From assembly GCA_026421135.1 (NCBI GenBank), contig JAPKCR010000058.1:1-8806 (forward strand): a DNA stretch of 8,806 nucleotides, in the 5' to 3' direction. Under the pieces are notes generated by a model. The model had not been told where the DNA came from and did no database searches. It saw only the letters and a program-made list of their open reading frames with translations. The position numbers were made by a program, and so were the translations under genes. How positions within the stretch are numbered: the first letter of the stretch is position 1; each line of letters starts with the position of its first letter. Below are positions 1-7,099 of this stretch, piece after piece. The stretch comes from Sulfitobacter sp. (GTDB lineage: Bacteria > Pseudomonadota > Alphaproteobacteria > Rhodobacterales > Rhodobacteraceae).

Positions 1-564
1 CGTGCATTGGCCCTGTTGGCAAAATCCGCTGGCATGGGCCTGAATGTCGATGCCGAAGAAGCCGACCGCCTGGGTCTGTCCCTTGATGTGATCGAAAAAG
101 TGCTGTCAGAACCCGCGCTGTCAGGATGGGCCGGCTTTGGAGTGGTGGTTCAGGCTTATGGCCCGCGCGCCGGTGTCGTAATCGACACACTGTATGACAT
201 GGCAGTCCGCCACGACCGCAAGATCATGGTCCGGCTGGTCAAAGGGGCCTATTGGGATACCGAGATTAAACGCGCTCAGGTCAAAGGTGTCGATGGTTTC
301 CCTGTATTTACCCAAAAAGCTGCGACCGACGTTTCCTACATCGCGAACGCCCGCAAATTGCTGAACATGACCGACCGCATTTATCCGCAGTTTGCCACCC
401 ACAACGCCCACACCGTTGCCGCCGTACTTCACATGGCCGAAGACAAGGAAAAGTTCGAATTCCAGCGTCTGCATGGCATGGGCGAAACGCTGCACAACAT
501 TGTCATGGAAAAAAACGGCACGCATTGCCGGGTTTACGCGCCTGTCGGCGCCCACAAGGATCTA

Positions 565-567
565 TAG
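565..567 (+). other. premature amber codon (TAG) inside putA
   Basis: The codons run Asp (559-561), Leu CTA (562-564), TAG (565-567), Ala, Tyr, Leu, Val, Arg, Arg (580-585). PutA proteins read D-L-L-A-Y-L-V-R-R here. In E. coli PutA the two arginines of this helix (R555, R556) hold the proline carboxylate. Counting from the conserved Tyr of CRVYAPVG (E. coli Y540) gives the same 15-residue spacing to the first Arg in this window. The truncated product would therefore lack them. Confidence 0.9.
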
Positions 568-576
568 GCCTATCTG

Positions 577-2622
577 GTGCGTCGTCTGCTGGAAAACGGG
601 GCGAACTCAAGCTTTGTGAACCAGATCGTGGACGAGGACGTGACGCCAGAGCAAGTTGCCGCCGATCCGTTCGAAAGTCTTTCCGACGCAGTGCTTCAAA
701 TCCCGACGGGGCCGGAACTGTTCCAACCGACCCGCGTCAACTCGCTTGGGTTTGACCTGATGCACACGCCCACGCTGGACATGATCGAATCTGCACGCGC
801 ACCGTGGAAAGCGCACCGTTGGGCCGCTACGCCGCTGATCGCGGGCGAGTCCAAGCCGAAAAAAGTTGTGCGCCTGCAGAACCCCGCAGCCATAGGGCGC
901 AGCCCCGGTACCGTACGAAATGCCTCAGAGGCGGACGTTAAAACCGCCTTTGACACCGCGCAAACATGGGATGCTCCGCTCGAAGACCGCCAAGCAGTTC
1001 TGCTGAAAGCAGCAGACATGCTTGAGGCGCATTACGGGGAAATCTTTGCGCTGCTCACACGCGAAGCTGGCAAAAGCCTGCCCGATTGTGTTGGCGAATT
1101 GCGTGAAGCCGTCGATTTTCTGCGCTATTACGCAACGCAAGCAACGAATGTACCGCCGGCTGGAATCTTTGTCTGCATCTCGCCGTGGAACTTCCCGCTG
1201 GCAATTTTCTGTGGACAGGTCAGCGCCGCCCTTGCCGCTGGCAACGCCGTGCTGGCAAAACCGGCCGAGCAAACCCCGCTGATTGCCTTTCTTGCTGTGT
1301 CGCTGCTGCACGAGGCAGGCGTCCCGCGTGAGGCATTGCAACTGCTGCCCGGCGGTGGGGATGTGGGCGCAGCGCTTACCTCTGATCCGCGCGTCGGGGG
1401 CGTCGCCTTTACTGGCTCGACCGCGACGGCCCTTAAAATCCGCAAGTCCATGGCTGATCACTGCGCGCCCGGCACACCGCTGATTGCGGAAACGGGTGGG
1501 CTGAACGCAATGATCGTGGACAGTACCGCGCTGCCCGAACAAGCCGTCCAAGCCATCGTGGAAAGCGCGTTCCAATCCGCAGGCCAACGGTGTTCAGCCC
1601 TGCGCTGCCTGTATGTCCAAGAGGACATCGCCAAAGAGGTCATCGAAATGATCGAAGGCGCGATCGAGGTGATGGTCATGGGCAACCCGTGGAACATCTC
1701 GACCGATATTGGTCCCGTAATTGACGAAGCCGCCCGCAAAGGCATCGCTGACCACATCGACAAGGCCCGCGCCGAAGGCCGGGTGATTGCCGAAATGGTA
1801 GCACCCGCCGAAGGCACGTTCATTCCGCCCACGATGATCCGGATCAATAGCATCTCGGAGCTAAAGCGCGAAATTTTCGGCCCCGTGCTGCACATCGCAA
1901 CCTTTAAATCGACACAGCTGGACAAGGTGATCGATGACATCAACGCCACCGGCTATGGGCTGACGTTTGGCTTACAAACCCGCATTGATGACCGCGTGCA
2001 ACACGTGTCCGAACGGATCGAGGCGGGCAACATTTATGTAAACCGAAACCAGATCGGTGCCATCGTCGGCTCGCAACCCTTTGGGGGCGAAGGCCTTTCG
2101 GGAACGGGTCCGAAAGCAGGTGGTCCGAACTATCTGCTCCGTTTCGACGTGCCCGATATGAAATCGGTCGATGAAAAACGGGAGGGCACTCAAAATGCTC
2201 TGCCCAAGCTGGCGGGTCACATCGGTGCTGTCATTGAAACGATCACCTTGCCTGGGCCAACGGGCGAGACAAACCGTCTCAGCTCTATGCCGCGCCCTGC
2301 GTTACTGTGCATGGGGCCGGGCAAGGACACAGCCACCGAACAGGCCCGCGCTGTGTCGGCCCTTGGTGGCGAGGCCCTTCAGCTGACAGGTCAGATCGAC
2401 ATCGCATCCCTTGCTGATGGTCCCAGCTATGGCGGCATTCTGTGGTGGGGCGACGAAGAAACCGCCCGCGCTATTGAACAGGCGCTCGCCAAACGCACAG
2501 GCCCGATTTTGCCCCTGATCCGCGGCTTGCCGGATACCGCCCACGTTCGCGCCGAACGCCATCTATGCGTGGATACCACGGCCTCTGGCGGGAATGCGCA
2601 ATTGCTGGGCGCTGCCGGGTAA
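577..2622 (+). CDS. putA: downstream open segment of putA: end of PRODH, P5C dehydrogenase domain and C-terminal domain
   Basis: This is the uninterrupted 681-codon frame after the stop, counted from GTG 577; it is not claimed to be an independent gene. Residues 1-20 finish the PRODH barrel (RRLLENGANSSFVNQ). An aldehyde dehydrogenase domain follows: SPWNFP at 202-207, FTGST at 278-282, the general base Glu305 in LIAETGG, the catalytic Cys339 in SAGQRCSALRC, and PFGGEGLSGTGPKAGG from about residue 501. All the ALDH active-site elements are intact. The last ~150 residues, starting near TLPGPTGETNRLSS, match the extra C-terminal domain of long PutAs. No good ribosome site precedes GTG 577: AAGGA at 556-560 is 16 nt away. 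Separate translation would need reinitiation after the stop. Confidence 0.6.
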   Translation: MRRLLENGANSSFVNQIVDEDVTPEQVAADPFESLSDAVLQIPTGPELFQPTRVNSLGFDLMHTPTLDMIESARAPWKAHRWAATPLIAGESKPKKVVRLQNPAAIGRSPGTVRNASEADVKTAFDTAQTWDAPLEDRQAVLLKAADMLEAHYGEIFALLTREAGKSLPDCVGELREAVDFLRYYATQATNVPPAGIFVCISPWNFPLAIFCGQVSAALAAGNAVLAKPAEQTPLIAFLAVSLLHEAGVPREALQLLPGGGDVGAALTSDPRVGGVAFTGSTATALKIRKSMADHCAPGTPLIAETGGLNAMIVDSTALPEQAVQAIVESAFQSAGQRCSALRCLYVQEDIAKEVIEMIEGAIEVMVMGNPWNISTDIGPVIDEAARKGIADHIDKARAEGRVIAEMVAPAEGTFIPPTMIRINSISELKREIFGPVLHIATFKSTQLDKVIDDINATGYGLTFGLQTRIDDRVQHVSERIEAGNIYVNRNQIGAIVGSQPFGGEGLSGTGPKAGGPNYLLRFDVPDMKSVDEKREGTQNALPKLAGHIGAVIETITLPGPTGETNRLSSMPRPALLCMGPGKDTATEQARAVSALGGEALQLTGQIDIASLADGPSYGGILWWGDEETARAIEQALAKRTGPILPLIRGLPDTAHVRAERHLCVDTTASGGNAQLLGAAG

Positions 2623-2627
2623 AGTTA

Positions 2628-3251
2628 CTATTGGCGGGCAATTCTTATTGCCCGCCGCACGGCCAATGCTGGCGTGGTTAGCACCGGCACGCCAATATCC
2701 ATCAGATACGGGGCCGCACCCTGCATGGATGCCTGTGCCAGAACGATACAATCCGTCTCCGGTGCGTCGATCATTGCAGTACCAACTGACTGCGCCACGG
2801 CGCGGCTGAAACCGGGCATATCCCCTGCTTCAAAAGCTGACCAAGCGCCCTTGCAGAACACGACATCGGGTGTGCGCCCTTTGGCGCAGTCCTTGAACAG
2901 GGCCACACTTGGGCCACGCGTGCTTTCCAGACAAATCGCCAGCATCACATTACGATAAGATGCCGCTTCCTCCATTGCCGGTCGGTCAATGCGCACCTGC
3001 TTGCCTGTGCCTGAACTCTCGACAAGCGCCCCCAGCGTCGAACAGGTACACAACACCGCGTCGGCATCCCCGCACTGCTCCAGCACCGCGCTCACATCTT
3101 GCGCCACCGCGTCGACACCCTCGGACTGGGCCCGTGCCAAAAGATCGGGGCGCACGACATGTTCCAGCGCGCCGTCCCATCCATGTTTAGTAAACAGGCG
3201 TGTCATACTTTCAACGTGGCTTTGGGCCGTGTGCAAACATGTGATCTTCAT
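2628..3251 (-). CDS. Asp/Glu racemase superfamily protein
   Basis: A 207-residue soluble protein with no signal peptide or membrane segment. It starts MKITCLHTAQSHV. The family hallmark is the first active-site loop, CTCSTLG at residues 68-74 after a hydrophobic strand (DAVL), as in aspartate/glutamate/hydantoin racemases and related decarboxylases and isomerases. The second half of the pseudo-symmetric fold has IVLAQASM (169-176), where two-cysteine racemases carry a Cys motif. Here that position has no Cys; the nearest is Cys168. The substrate cannot be told from sequence, and a racemase, lyase or isomerase are all possible. The ATG at 3251 has a GAGGT Shine-Dalgarno at 3257-3261, about 5 nt upstream. 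The gene is convergent with putA (5-bp gap) and divergent from the rhomboid gene. Amino-acid handling would fit the putA neighbourhood, but that is only inference. Confidence 0.82.
   Translation of the reverse strand: MKITCLHTAQSHVESMTRLFTKHGWDGALEHVVRPDLLARAQSEGVDAVAQDVSAVLEQCGDADAVLCTCSTLGALVESSGTGKQVRIDRPAMEEAASYRNVMLAICLESTRGPSVALFKDCAKGRTPDVVFCKGAWSAFEAGDMPGFSRAVAQSVGTAMIDAPETDCIVLAQASMQGAAPYLMDIGVPVLTTPALAVRRAIRIARQ
2633..2656. terminator. hairpin between convergent putA and racemase gene
   Basis: This is a perfect 9-bp inverted repeat, GGCGGGCAA / TTGCCCGCC, with a 6-nt loop, starting 11 bp after the putA stop. It lies inside the last codons of the minus-strand racemase gene (encoding the RAIRIARQ tail). 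No T-run follows on the plus strand. On the minus strand it is followed by a mildly A/T-rich stretch. It could end putA transcription or both transcripts, but without a U tract the call is tentative. Confidence 0.45.
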
Positions 3252-3299
3252 CTGAAACCTCGCATTTTAACGCCCCTTGACCCTGCCCTGACTATGGCT

Positions 3300-3304
3300 A
3301 AGGG
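3300..3304 (+). promoter_or_regulatory. ribosome binding site that decides the rhomboid start
   Basis: AAGGG lies 7 nt before ATG 3312. It favours this start over the in-frame ATG 3294 and over the longer open frame, which reaches back to 3099 into the divergent racemase gene. Confidence 0.6.
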
Positions 3305-3311
3305 TCACGTC

Positions 3312-4055
3312 ATGTTTCCAATCCGCGACCATAACCCATCGGGGCGCACGCCATATGTGACATATCTGCTTATGGCGGTGAACATCGGCGTGTTTCTTAG
3401 TTATGTCAGCCTGATGAACGATGACCGCGCGATCGGCATGTTCTTTTTCAACTGGGCGCTCTTGCCTGAAAGGGTCACATCAGGCGGTGGATATACCGGT
3501 GTGTTTACATCGATGTTCCTGCATGGCGGGTGGCTGCATCTGGCTGGCAACATGCTGTTTTTGTATATCTTTGGCGACAATATCGAAGACGAGATGGGCC
3601 ATCTGGGGTATCTCGCGTTCTATCTTGCCTGTGGCGTACTGTCGGCTGCGGCACACGTAATTTCGGCCCCCTATTCGGGTGTGCCCACGGTGGGCGCATC
3701 AGGGGCTATTGCCGGGGTGATGGGTGGATATCTGCTGCTCTATCCCAAAGCCAAAGTCGATATCCTGATCATCTTTATCGTATTTTTCCGCATCCTGCCG
3801 ATCCCGGCATGGATTATGCTGGGTCTTTGGCTGGGCATGCAGTTCGTTGGCGGGGTCGGTACCGACCCCGAAATGGGCGGCGTCGCCTATTGGGCACATG
3901 CAGGCGGGTTTGTTGTGGGGATCGTGCTAACCATACCGATCTGGCTGCGCTTGGGTGGCCCGCGGTTCTGGTCACAGACCCACGGCCATCCACCCCACCC
4001 CGATGCCACCTATCCAATGGTGCGCAGCAGTATCCCCAAGGTGAGACGAAAATAG
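3312..4055 (+). CDS. rhomboid family intramembrane serine protease
   Basis: A 247-residue polytopic inner-membrane protein that would cleave transmembrane substrates within the bilayer. Visible landmarks are an N-terminal MFPIRDHNPSGRTPYVTY leading into the first hydrophobic segment, then HGGWLHLAGNMLFLYIFGDNIED (conserved His and Asn after the L1 region). The catalytic serine is Ser130 in VGASGAIAG, and the catalytic histidine is His196 in WAHAGGFVVG. At least six hydrophobic segments can be read. The C-terminus is a short polar tail (HGHPPHPDATYP…KVRRK). Both members of the Ser/His dyad are present, so an active enzyme is expected. The physiological substrate is unknown. Start chosen for its AAGGG site and for the family-typical N-terminus; upstream residues in the same frame overlap the racemase gene. 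It is convergent with suhB, with 91 bp between the stops and no convincing terminator hairpin there. Confidence 0.92.
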   Translation: MFPIRDHNPSGRTPYVTYLLMAVNIGVFLSYVSLMNDDRAIGMFFFNWALLPERVTSGGGYTGVFTSMFLHGGWLHLAGNMLFLYIFGDNIEDEMGHLGYLAFYLACGVLSAAAHVISAPYSGVPTVGASGAIAGVMGGYLLLYPKAKVDILIIFIVFFRILPIPAWIMLGLWLGMQFVGGVGTDPEMGGVAYWAHAGGFVVGIVLTIPIWLRLGGPRFWSQTHGHPPHPDATYPMVRSSIPKVRRK

Positions 4056-4146
4056 CTGCATGGCATCAGGCCAAGCTGATACCCGATGTCTTCATGCTAT
4101 TTATTCTTAAGTTCTCGCCGAAGGCATCCTGCCCCCGGCAAAACAC

Positions 4147-4932
4147 TTAGCCGCGCGCGATTTTCGCAAAGCCCGAGAACAGCGCCTCGTTCGCGCAGAC
4201 AATCTCGCCATCAGCGAGAATGTCACCAGCGGGGTTCATTGGCTCAACCATGCCACCCGCTTCGCGCACAATCAGCATGCCCGCCGCCAGATCCCATGAG
4301 TTCAAGCGACGTTCCCAATAGCCGTCATAGCGACCAGCGGCAACATAAGCCAAATCCAGCGCAGCAGAGCCCCAGCGCCGCACGCCTGCACAAACAGGCA
4401 GAATGCGACCCAGATCACGCAACGTGTCCGGCAGATCAGCACGTCCTGCAAAGGGCAAACCGGTGGCAAAAATGGATTCGATCATGCGGTGACGACCGGA
4501 AACACGCAAACGCATGTCATTCATCCAGGCCCCGGCACCTTTTTCGGCAAAGAACATTTCATCCTTGGCGGGGTCAAATACCACACCGGCAACGATCTGG
4601 CCTTTGTGTTCCAACGCAATGGAGATCGCCCAGTGCGGCAACCCGTGCAGAAAGTTCGTTGTCCCGTCCAATGGGTCTACGATCCAGCGGCGGGTGGGGT
4701 CTTGGCCCTCATCGCCGCCGCCCTCCTCGGCCAACCAGCCATAGGTCGGGCGCGCGCCCATCAATTCTTCCTTGATGGTCTTTTCCGCCTGCAGATCGGC
4801 GCGGCTGACAAAATCGCCGGCACCTTTCATAGACACCTGAAGGTTCTCTACCTCACGGAAATCCTTGACCAGCCCGCGGCCTGCGCGCCGCGCAGCCTTG
4901 ATCATGATGTTTAGATTTGCACTGCCAACCAT
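4147..4932 (-). CDS. suhB: inositol monophosphatase family protein (SuhB-like)
   Basis: A 261-residue cytoplasmic Mg-dependent phosphatase of the IMPase fold, hydrolysing inositol-1-phosphate or related sugar phosphates. In E. coli SuhB also acts with the rRNA antitermination complex; whether that holds here is unknown. Metal ligands are visible: Glu69 in WLAEEGG, Asp86, Leu88 (carbonyl) and Asp89 in WIVDPLDGTTNF (motif A), and Asp214 in NSWDLAAGMLIVREAGG (motif B). GSAALDLAYVAAGRYDGYWE matches SuhB closely. Length is typical and the gene looks intact. The ATG at 4932 has AAGGG on the minus strand (4941-4945), 8 nt upstream. It ends convergently with the rhomboid gene and is divergent from the CurA-type oxidoreductase. 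Paralogues of the same fold (HisN, CysQ) are less likely given the SuhB-like motifs. Confidence 0.9.
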   Translation of the reverse strand: MVGSANLNIMIKAARRAGRGLVKDFREVENLQVSMKGAGDFVSRADLQAEKTIKEELMGARPTYGWLAEEGGGDEGQDPTRRWIVDPLDGTTNFLHGLPHWAISIALEHKGQIVAGVVFDPAKDEMFFAEKGAGAWMNDMRLRVSGRHRMIESIFATGLPFAGRADLPDTLRDLGRILPVCAGVRRWGSAALDLAYVAAGRYDGYWERRLNSWDLAAGMLIVREAGGMVEPMNPAGDILADGEIVCANEALFSGFAKIARG

Positions 4933-4974
4933 TTTCCGCGCCCTTCATTCAATCAGCCCTCCCTTTAAGCCTGC

Positions 4975-5010
4975 AAGGCCAGATTGCCAAGGGCCAGATT
5001 GCCGAAGGCC
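4975..5010. repeat. short tandem repeat, 15-bp period, about 2.4 copies
   Basis: GGCCAGATTGCC occurs at 4977-4988 and again at 4992-5003, and a partial third unit (GAAGGCC) runs to 5010. It sits in the 184-bp spacer between the divergent suhB and curA-like genes, 43 bp or more upstream of the suhB start, where promoter elements would be expected. The rest of that spacer (4933-5116) holds no gene that I can support. Confidence 0.6.
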
Positions 5011-5057
5011 CGTAAGCGCAAAAGAGCCTCTGACGCAACGTGCCACCTGAACCCGCC

Positions 5058-5085
5058 TTGCACGCTATTGCTTTCCAGATACGGT
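5058..5085 (+). promoter_or_regulatory. possible sigma-70-like promoter of the CurA-type gene
   Basis: TTGCAC (5058-5063) is a fair -35 match. A 16-bp spacer and a weak TACGGT (5080-5085) follow. It lies about 30 bp before the start codon chosen at 5117. The weak -10 keeps confidence low. Confidence 0.22.
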
Positions 5086-5116
5086 GCCGCTGAGGAAACA
5101 AATGGAGGACCCCGAA

Positions 5117-6157
5117 ATGACCGACAAAATGAAACATATTGTCTTGGCATCCCGCCCCGATGGCGCACCCACAGCCGAGAACTTTCGCCTTGAGGAAGCT
5201 GCAGTACCCACACCGGGCGAAGGCGAAGTGCTGGTGCGCGTGCACTACATGTCGCTTGACCCCTATATGCGCGGCCGCATGGATGACGCAAAATCCTACG
5301 CTGCACCTGTGCCCATCGGCGGCACCATGGAAGGTGGTTCGGTCGGCGAAGTGATTACGTCAAACAGCCCTGACTTCAAACCCGGCGATTTTGTTTTCGG
5401 CGGTTTTGGCTGGGCCACGCATGGCGTGCAGCCCGCCAAGATGCTGCGCAAGGTTGACCCCGCCAAAGCCCCGATCACCACGTCGCTGGGTGTATTGGGC
5501 ATGCCCGGCTTTACCGGTTGGCATGGCCTGATGGAATACGGCCGGCCGAAATCGGGCGAGACGCTGGTTGTTGCTGCTGCTACCGGCCCGGTGGGATCAA
5601 TGGTCGGACAGATTGCCAAGTCTCTTGGCTTGCGTGTTGTCGGCATCGCAGGTGGTGCCGAAAAATGCGCAACGGCGAAAGAGCATTTCGGCTTTGACGA
5701 ATGTATTGACCACCGCGCCTATAAGGACGCGAAATCCTTGCGTGCCGCTTTGAAAGAAGCCTGCCCCAAAGGCATCGACATCTACTTTGAAAACGTCGGC
5801 GGTAAAGTTCTTGAGGCCGTGATCCCGATGATGAACCCGCACGGTCGTATCCCGATCTGTGGCATGATCGCATGGTACAACGCCGGGGGCTTAGGGGCCG
5901 ACGCTGCCGAAGAAGCGCTGACAGCGCCCAAACTGTGGCGTACGATCTTGGTGAACTTCCTTAGCGTGAACGGATTTATCATCTCGAACCACTGGGGCAA
6001 CTTCCCAACCTTTGTCAAAGAGATCGCGCCAAAGGTGGCCGACGGCTCTATCGCCGTTCAAGAAGACATTACCGAAGGGCTTGAGAACGCACCACAGGCC
6101 TTTATGGACCTGCTGACCGGCGGTAACCACGGCAAGGCCATCGTCAAGGTTTTCTGA
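5117..6157 (+). CDS. CurA-type NADP-dependent oxidoreductase (zinc-independent MDR family)
   Basis: A 346-residue cytosolic medium-chain dehydrogenase/reductase that should reduce the C=C bond of enones with NADPH. It belongs to the group of leukotriene B4 12-hydroxydehydrogenase / prostaglandin reductase and E. coli CurA (curcumin reductase). Recognisable blocks in order are VLASRPDGAPTAENFRLEE, SLDPYMRGRMDD, GVLGMPGFTGWHGL, the nucleotide-binding AAATGPVGSMVGQIAK (AxxGxxG type), GIAGGAEKC, GIDIYFENVGGKVLEAV, IPICGMIAWYN and the C-terminal GLENAPQAF. These follow CurA closely. No zinc-ligand cysteine cluster is seen. Start: ATG 5117 has GGAGG at 5104-5108, 8 nt upstream; GTG 5084 and ATG 5102 are in frame but lack such a site. 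The gene ends with a double stop (TGA TAA) and converges on metR. The natural substrate cannot be inferred. Confidence 0.9.
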   Translation: MTDKMKHIVLASRPDGAPTAENFRLEEAAVPTPGEGEVLVRVHYMSLDPYMRGRMDDAKSYAAPVPIGGTMEGGSVGEVITSNSPDFKPGDFVFGGFGWATHGVQPAKMLRKVDPAKAPITTSLGVLGMPGFTGWHGLMEYGRPKSGETLVVAAATGPVGSMVGQIAKSLGLRVVGIAGGAEKCATAKEHFGFDECIDHRAYKDAKSLRAALKEACPKGIDIYFENVGGKVLEAVIPMMNPHGRIPICGMIAWYNAGGLGADAAEEALTAPKLWRTILVNFLSVNGFIISNHWGNFPTFVKEIAPKVADGSIAVQEDITEGLENAPQAFMDLLTGGNHGKAIVKVF

Positions 6158-6163
6158 TAAAAC

Positions 6164-6190
6164 TGGGGGCGGGGAACACCCCCCGCCCCA
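6164..6190. terminator. GC-rich terminator between convergent curA-like gene and metR
   Basis: TGGGGGCGGGG (6164-6174) pairs with CCCCGCCCCA (6181-6190) as a 10-bp stem with one bulged G and a short loop. It fills the 36-bp gap between the two stop codons. On the minus strand the stem is followed by AGTTTTAT, so it looks best as the intrinsic terminator of metR. The plus strand lacks a T-run but may also be terminated here. Confidence 0.7.
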
Positions 6191-6193
6191 CAT

Positions 6194-7099
6194 CTAAGTC
6201 TGCTGAAGCTTGCGCGCCTCTTGTCCTGCCAACTTTAACAGTTCATCCATAAACGGCTTGCCCAGGTCATCCTGCCGCACCGCCGCATATAGCCTGCGCG
6301 TGATGCCTTTCTCGGTCAGTGGCCGCGTCACATAATCATTGCTGTATTTGACCTCACGCACCACCCAGTCAGGCAACACTGCGACCCCACGATTGGACGC
6401 AACCAACAACAAGATCACCGCCGTCAGTTCCACTTGCCGGATCGCCAACGGTTCAACCTTGGCCGGGATCAGCAACTGGCTAAACACATCCAGCCGGGTC
6501 CGCTCCACCGGATAGGTAATCAGCGTCTCGGTCCTGAAATCCTTGGCCTCAACGAAATCTTTGTTGGCCAACGGGTGGCTGCTGGCCGCTACAAACACGG
6601 CCTGATAGTCAAAAAGCTCAACAAACTCGACGCCCGGCAATTCCTCGGGGTCCGAAGACACCACTAAATCCACCTCTTCGCGCAATAGCGCTGGCAGGGC
6701 ATCGAACGCCAGACCGGGGCGGATATCCACGTCAACATCCGGCCACGACTTGCGGAACTGCTCCAACACAGGAAATAGCCATTCGAAACACGCATGGCAT
6801 TCAATCGCGATGTGCATCCGCCCCGTGCTGCCCGCGCGCAACCCCATGAATTCTGCCTGCGCCGCCTCAAGCTGCGGCAACACCTGCTGCGCCAACTTAA
6901 GTAGACGCAGGCCCGCGGGCGATAATTTCAACGGCTTTGATCGCCGTACAAACAACTCGACGCCCGCCTGATCCTCAAGTCCCTTAACCTGATGCGACAG
7001 TGCAGACTGGGTGATGTTCATTTGTTCGGCGGCACGCGCCAACCCGCCCGCCTCATGAATGGCTTGGATTGTACGCAGGTGACGGAACTCAATATGCAT
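6194..7099 (-). CDS. metR: MetR, LysR-type regulator of methionine / one-carbon genes
   Basis: A 301-residue LysR-type transcription factor. The N-terminal winged helix-turn-helix spans about residues 4-62 (FRHLRTIQAIHEAGGLARAA, ITQSALSHQVKGLE, LFVRRSKPLKLSPAG). The effector-binding domain follows, with IAIECHACFEWLFPVLEQF near residue 100, then DLVVSSD, ITYPVERTRLDVF, VASNRGVAVLPDWVV and RRLYAAVR. These blocks align with E. coli MetR (IAIECHSCIQWL, LLIYPVQRSRLDVW, ALPHWVV, SRLYAAVR), which responds to homocysteine. Divergent orientation to metF supports the assignment. The ATG at 7099 has a GAGG site at 7110-7113, about 10 nt upstream, inside an inverted repeat. LysR family genes commonly repress themselves from the shared spacer, and the dyad at 7122-7156 is the natural site for that. 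Confidence 0.93.
   Translation of the reverse strand: MHIEFRHLRTIQAIHEAGGLARAAEQMNITQSALSHQVKGLEDQAGVELFVRRSKPLKLSPAGLRLLKLAQQVLPQLEAAQAEFMGLRAGSTGRMHIAIECHACFEWLFPVLEQFRKSWPDVDVDIRPGLAFDALPALLREEVDLVVSSDPEELPGVEFVELFDYQAVFVAASSHPLANKDFVEAKDFRTETLITYPVERTRLDVFSQLLIPAKVEPLAIRQVELTAVILLLVASNRGVAVLPDWVVREVKYSNDYVTRPLTEKGITRRLYAAVRQDDLGKPFMDELLKLAGQEARKLQQT

Larger units (their letters stand above)
1..2622 (+). pseudogene. putA: putA, bifunctional proline dehydrogenase / P5C dehydrogenase, 5'-partial and interrupted by an in-frame stop
   Basis: PutA oxidises proline to P5C with an FAD-linked PRODH domain, then oxidises the P5C/glutamate semialdehyde to glutamate with an NAD-dependent aldehyde dehydrogenase domain. 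The reading frame is open from base 1, so the start lies outside the window. The PRODH part shows RLVKGAYWDTEIKRAQ, YPQFATHNAHT, EFQRLHGMG and CRVYAPVGAHKDL. The frame then meets TAG at 565-567 and continues in the same frame as AYLVRRLLENGANSSFVNQ, exactly the expected PutA continuation, for another 2 kb. The family has Leu where the stop sits (DLLAYLVRR), so one base change (TTG to TAG) explains it. No other lesion is visible. A point nonsense mutation, a sequencing error or readthrough are all possible. No promoter is visible here. The gene ends 5 bp from a convergent gene. Confidence 0.93.

Noticed and set aside
564..573. Perfect palindrome ATAGGCCTAT spanning the putA stop codon
   Set aside because: With the expected Leu codon restored the palindrome disappears, so it looks like a by-product of the single base change and not a site that was inserted.
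3040..3130. Imperfect direct repeat (CACCGCGTCG…) near 3055 and 3109
   Set aside because: It falls inside the racemase gene and reflects two similar Asp-Ala-Val codon runs; it is not a repeat element.
3099..3311. N-terminal extension of the rhomboid frame by up to 71 residues
   Set aside because: It overlaps the divergent racemase coding region, reads as low-plausibility protein, and lacks a ribosome site; ATG 3312 has AAGGG and the family-typical N-terminus.
3252..3311. Promoter elements in the 60-bp racemase/rhomboid divergent spacer (TTGACC near 3277; TAAAAT on the minus strand at 3264-3269)
   Set aside because: TTGACC has no partner -10 at correct spacing, and the minus-strand TAAAAT is so close to the start that the transcript would begin at the ribosome site.
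4056..4146. Terminator between rhomboid and suhB stops
   Set aside because: Only weak, interrupted complementarity (GCCG…CGGC) is visible, with no T-run; not enough to annotate.
5084..5116. Earlier starts (GTG 5084, ATG 5102) for the CurA-type gene
   Set aside because: Neither has a Shine-Dalgarno, whereas ATG 5117 has GGAGG 8 nt upstream, and that site would be inside the coding region of the longer versions.
4949..5306. Minus-strand open frames of 98 and 113 codons across the suhB/curA-like spacer
   Set aside because: They overlap the curA-like gene, have composition typical of antisense shadow frames, and show no recognisable domain.
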